Source: Caloramator australicus RC3 (GTDB lineage Bacteria; Bacillota; Clostridia; Clostridiales; Caloramatoraceae). Taken from it: a stretch of 38,061 bases of DNA. This document shows positions 35,273 through 38,061 of this stretch, piece by piece (position 1 is the stretch's first letter; each line of letters starts with the position of its first letter). Made by a program: the position numbers and the translations under genes. The stretch is from positions 1-38,061 of the forward strand of contig NZ_CAKP01000027.1 in NCBI RefSeq assembly GCF_000297115.1. Direction: 5' to 3'. The notes below the pieces were generated by a model. The model did no database searches and was not told the DNA's origin. It saw only the letters and a list, made by a program, of their open reading frames with translations.

Positions 35273-35599
35273 TTAAGGCTTTTTTTCCTCCACACCACGC
35301 CTTGGAACACATGAAGCAATAAATCCTATAAGAACAGATTGAACTGCTGGAGCAATATAATTTAAGTATTTTTGATATCTTAAAGAGTAGACTATTAAAG
35401 CTGTTATCACGTTTATTATAACCGTAACTAAAAAAAGATAAATTACAAACCTTGAAAAGGAGCTTATATATTTTTCCCATATCCTATGTCTTTTATCACC
35501 GGGTATTAATTTAGAAAACAAAAAGAAGGTAACAAGAACAATTAGTATATCTACTGCAAGCATTATAAAAAAAGTTTTAACTCCTAAATAGTTCGTCAT
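35273..35599 (-). CDS. Small membrane protein, three predicted helices
   Basis: 108 residues. Hydrophobic segments at about 8-30 (TFFIMLAVDILIVLVTFFLF), 50-73 (FVIYLFLVTVIINVITALIV) and 80-98 (YIAPAVQSVLIGFIASCV), separated by a charged loop PGDKRHRIWEKY. The start has a clear GGAGGGATTTT ribosome site, and a terminator follows 80 bases downstream, so it is a real single gene. I do not recognise the family; nothing around it suggests a role. Confidence 0.75.
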   Translation of the reverse strand: MTNYLGVKTFFIMLAVDILIVLVTFFLFSKLIPGDKRHRIWEKYISSFSRFVIYLFLVTVIINVITALIVYSLRYQKYLNYIAPAVQSVLIGFIASCVPRRGVEEKKP

Positions 35600-35700
35600 A
35601 AAATCCCTCCATTCTAATTTTATTTTTTACAATTTTTTATATTTAATGTATATTGTTTCTCATGTATAATAAAAATATAGATAGGGATTGGGGTGGTTAT

Positions 35701-36057
35701 ATGAATTATAAAGAACGTAGAAAATTTGAAAGGGTCAAAATGGACTGTCAAATTCTATATCCTACCTTAATTTTAAATAATGAAAAAAGAACTTTTCTTG
35801 ATGATAATGCTAAGCTTTATGTGTGTGATATTTCTGAAGCTGGTATATGTGTAAGGTCAAATTTTTTTATTCCAAATGAAAGCTTTCTATCATTTTATTT
35901 TAGAATAGAGGATAATATACCATTTAGAGTATTGGTAAAAATCGTCTGGACTAAAGTTGAAGATGGAGAATATATTGCAGGTGGTGAATTTATAGCATTA
36001 AAATCTGAAGAAATGATGATTATTAGAGATTATGTAAATAAACATAAAAATAATTAA
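35701..36057 (+). CDS. PilZ-domain protein (c-di-GMP receptor)
   Basis: 118 residues from ATG 35701 (MNYKERRKFERVKMDC). Both c-di-GMP motifs are present: RxxxR as R7KFER11 and DxSxxG as D43ISEAG48. A single-domain PilZ protein. It likely relays c-di-GMP levels to motility, surface or other functions. GGGGTGG ahead of the ATG; the longer frame upstream has no ribosome site. 21 bases before the methyltransferase gene, probably co-transcribed. A TATAAT at 35665-35670 may be its -10, but the -35 is poor. Confidence 0.9.
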   Translation: MNYKERRKFERVKMDCQILYPTLILNNEKRTFLDDNAKLYVCDISEAGICVRSNFFIPNESFLSFYFRIEDNIPFRVLVKIVWTKVEDGEYIAGGEFIALKSEEMMIIRDYVNKHKNN

Positions 36058-36078
36058 AAAATAAATGGAGGAATCTTC

Positions 36079-37251
36079 ATGGCAAAGGTCTTTCTAAAAT
36101 CTAAAAAAGGATTAAGAGCTGAAATGGGGCATCCTTGGATTTTTTCTGGTGAAATTGATAAAATAGAAGGCGATTTTGAAAACGGAGATATAGTTGAAGT
36201 TTACAATTTTAAAGGCAAATTTATAGGCAAAGGTTACATAAACACTAAATCCCAGATTACAGTAAGAATACTAACAAGAAACAAAGATGAAGAAATAAAC
36301 GAAGATTTTTTCAGAAGAAGAATTTTAGATGCCTGGAACTATCGCAAAAAGGTTATAGAAACCACATGCTGTAGAGTAGTGTTTGGTGAGGCTGATTTTC
36401 TTCCTGCCCTTATCGTTGATAAATATAGCGATTATCTTGTTGTTCAAACCCTTGCCCTTGGAATTGATAAATACAAAGATATTATAGTAAAAGTTTTAAA
36501 GGAAATATTCAATCCAAAGGGCATATATGAAAGAAACGACGTTCCTGTTAGGGAACTTGAGGGTCTTAATCAACAAAAGGGATTTTTAACAGAACCCTTT
36601 GATACTACAATAATTACCGAAGAAAATGGCGTTAAATTCTATGTTGACATAGAAAACGGCCAAAAGACAGGTTACTTCCTAGATCAAAAGGAAAATAGAG
36701 CTGCCATTAAGGACATTGTAAAGGATGCTGATGTTTTAGACTGTTTTTGCCATACCGGCTCATTTTCCCTGCATGCCGCAAGATATGGTGCAAAAAGTGT
36801 TCTTGGAATAGATATTTCTGAACATGCCGTTGAATTTGCAAGAAAAAATGCTGAACTTAATGGGTTCCAGGATATATGTAAATTTGAAGCCCACAACGCC
36901 TTTGATGTTCTTCACCCATGGTCAAAGGAAGGAAGAAAATTCGATGTAGTTATCCTTGACCCACCAGCATTTACAAAGAGTAAAGATACTGTAGAAAGTG
37001 CAATGAGGGGATACAAAGAAATAAACTTAAGAGCCATGAAGCTTTTAAAACCCGGAGGATTTTTGGTAACAGCTTCTTGCTCACATCATTTAACCCCAGA
37101 GCTTTTTTATCAAGTTATCATGGATGCTGCAATAGATGCCAAAAAAACTATAAGGCAAGTTGAATATAGGACCCAATCCAAGGACCATCCAATCCTTTGG
37201 AACTCTGGCGAAACCCTATATTTAAAATTCCTTATACTTCAAATAATATAG
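36079..37251 (+). CDS. Class I rRNA methyltransferase, RlmI/YccW-like
   Basis: 390 residues. An N-terminal PUA domain (about 2-75, HPWIFSGEIDKIEG), a middle EEHEA-like region with VDIENGQKTGYFLDQKENR, then a Rossmann SAM domain with motif I VLDCFCHTGSFSLHAA, motif IV VILDPPAFTKS and the cysteine motif LVTASCSHHL. Related to RlmI, which makes m5C1962 in 23S rRNA, and RlmK-type enzymes; the target here is inferred. AATGGAGGAATC ahead of the ATG. Its stop codon abuts a GGCTGC hairpin. Confidence 0.92.
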   Translation: MAKVFLKSKKGLRAEMGHPWIFSGEIDKIEGDFENGDIVEVYNFKGKFIGKGYINTKSQITVRILTRNKDEEINEDFFRRRILDAWNYRKKVIETTCCRVVFGEADFLPALIVDKYSDYLVVQTLALGIDKYKDIIVKVLKEIFNPKGIYERNDVPVRELEGLNQQKGFLTEPFDTTIITEENGVKFYVDIENGQKTGYFLDQKENRAAIKDIVKDADVLDCFCHTGSFSLHAARYGAKSVLGIDISEHAVEFARKNAELNGFQDICKFEAHNAFDVLHPWSKEGRKFDVVILDPPAFTKSKDTVESAMRGYKEINLRAMKLLKPGGFLVTASCSHHLTPELFYQVIMDAAIDAKKTIRQVEYRTQSKDHPILWNSGETLYLKFLILQII

Positions 37252-37287
37252 GCTGCATACAATGCAGCCTCAGATTGTAGACAAACT
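37250..37287. repeat. GGCTGC hairpin repeat, copy 1
   Basis: AGGCTGCA (37250-37257) pairs with TGCAGCCT (37263-37270) around TACAA, followed by CAGATTGTAGACAAACT. It starts at the methyltransferase stop codon, so it may act as its terminator, but no T-run follows. The hairpin and the following CAGA..GT.GACAAAC recur at 37557-37594. Confidence 0.65.
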
Positions 37288-37311
37288 CTCTTTGGTGTTC
37301 AGACTTTGCAA

Positions 37312-37527
37312 GAGCCCTGTGAATGGATTTCAAAAAGGCATCTCTCATAAGCTCTAGCAATTCTTGCTTTTCGACTTTTCAAAAGTCCGTAATTCTGCAC
37401 ACGGACGTGCAGAGCCGAGTGGCCGACACGGATGTCGGCTCACGAGGGTAGGACTTTTGAAAACAAAGAAAAGCTTAGAATTGCTTAGCGAAATGAGCAA
37501 ATGCCAGGGAAATCCTTCACAGGGCTT
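37312..37527. repeat. Structured inverted-repeat element with two ACGGA hairpins
   Basis: A 216-base non-coding stretch. Outer imperfect arms: GCCCTGTGAA (37314-37323) opposite TTCACAGGGC (37516-37525), with similarity continuing inward. An inner perfect 9-bp stem CAAAAGTCC (37380-37388) / GGACTTTTG (37451-37459) encloses two hairpins: CTGCAC-ACGGAC-GTGCAG (37395-37412) and GCCGACA-CGGA-TGTCGGC (37422-37439). Both present ACGGA in or at the loop on the plus strand. GC content at the centre is far above its surroundings. It could be a mobile MITE-like repeat, a structured RNA, or both; no coding frame here is convincing. Confidence 0.7.
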
Positions 37528-37550
37528 ATCAAAAAACAACTTTTTCAACA

Positions 37551-37594
37551 GTCTGAGGCTGCATACAATGCAGCCTTCAGACCGTCGACAAACC
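37551..37594. repeat. GGCTGC hairpin repeat, copy 2
   Basis: GTCTGAGGCTGCA (37551-37563) pairs with TGCAGCCTTCAGAC (37569-37582) with a one-base bulge, followed by CGTCGACAAACC. The core GGCTGCATACAATGCAGCC is identical to copy 1. It overlaps the stop codon of the transposase frame on the minus strand. Confidence 0.65.
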
Positions 37595-38061
37595 CCACTT
37601 TTCAAAAAACGAAAAGTGGGGTTTGAGTATTTTTACAAGCATTTTTGATAAATATTTTATAAATACAAAGAAATTTTTGCCCTTTCCAGGGCCGTTTTGT
37701 CCCTTCTTCCACATCCAATTTGCCATCTTCTTTAAATTAAAGCAAGCACAAACAAGCATCGCTTGCATGGACACTTTTTCTATCCCTCTTAGTGTTGTCC
37801 ATCGCAAACCATGCTTCTCCTTCAAGTCGGCAAATACCCTCTCTATGGTTTTGCTTCTATCTTTATATAGTTCTTTGCATTCGTATGTATGTCTCAAATG
37901 TTCTACTTCTTCTAGATATCCTTCCCATATATGTCGATTGACTATTTTTGTGTTGATTTTTACTGCTTGTGCACATGCTTAAATATGGGCAGTTCTTGCA
38001 TACTTCCGGATTTGATTTGTATACCCTATATCCATCTCTGTTTGTTGTTGCGTATTCTAAT
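37577..38061 (-). pseudogene. IS1182-family transposase, C-terminal part, frameshifted and cut by the window end
   Basis: The minus strand encodes the typical C-terminal region of IS1182-type DDE transposases: a cysteine cluster VCKNCPYLSMCTSSKN, then IVNRHIWEGYLEEVEHLRHTYECKEL, then the DDE glutamate region KTIERVFADLKEKHGLRW and ACFNLKKMANW. The cysteine part lies in another frame than the rest; one excess base in the A5 run (37945-37949 on the plus strand) explains it. The frame ends at 37577 inside the hairpin repeat. The N-terminal part lies beyond the window. Either the copy is dead or the indel is a sequence error. Confidence 0.85.

Noticed and set aside
37364-37648. Plus-strand 94-codon frame in the repeat region
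   Set aside because: It reads through the structured inverted repeats; codon use and composition are not protein-like, and there is no ribosome site.
37623-37982. 119-codon plus-strand frame
   Set aside because: Antisense shadow of the transposase.

Overview
The window reads as a chromosomal segment of a low-GC, spore-forming Firmicute of the class Clostridia. It carries the sporulation genes spoVG, spoVT and a spoVB-like flippase, a T-box in front of asnS, strong GGAGG-type ribosome binding sites and very A/T-rich spacers. A Caloramator-like thermophilic clostridium is my guess from overall gene content; nothing here proves the genus.

Layout. From about 27.5 kb down to 1 kb the minus strand follows the classic Firmicute order purR - spoVG - glmU - prs - pth - mfd - spoVT - yabM/spoVB-like - yabN - hup. 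Compared with the Bacillus order, yabJ, ctc and fin are missing, prsA and a 51-residue cysteine-motif gene sit between mfd and spoVT, and a block of about 13 kb (9.7-23.8 kb) separates prs from pth. That block holds a three-gene signalling unit (response regulator, FG-GAP lipoprotein, histidine kinase), an oligopeptide ABC transporter operon oppABCDF ending in a 50-residue membrane protein gene, gdhA on the opposite strand, and a second two-component system followed by htrA. A tandem 10-bp direct repeat with 11-bp period overlaps the putative oppA promoter, as expected of a binding site for an OmpR-type regulator.

The right part (27.7-37.3 kb) holds murC, an acyl-ACP-reductase-like dehydrogenase behind a GTGCAC dyad, asnS under a T-box with a consensus promoter, an AlkA-type glycosylase convergent with a flavodoxin, a short-chain dehydrogenase, two tRNA-Pro genes (UGG and CGG), a flavin reductase-like protein, a small membrane protein, a PilZ protein and an RlmI-like rRNA methyltransferase. 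The last 800 bases hold a structured inverted-repeat element with two ACGGA hairpins, repeated GGCTGC hairpins, and the C-terminal part of a frameshifted IS1182-type transposase that runs off the window.

Functionally the segment joins PRPP supply and its sensing (prs, purR), cell-wall precursor synthesis (glmU, murC, a MurJ-like flippase), envelope protein quality control (prsA, htrA and a two-component system), peptide uptake feeding glutamate metabolism (opp, gdhA), translation (pth, asnS, tRNA-Pro) and sporulation. Sigma-H-type promoters are readable upstream of spoVG and, less expectedly, upstream of hup. Three single-base frameshifts, all at short A/T homopolymers (two in yabN, one in the transposase), suggest either sequencing errors or gene decay.
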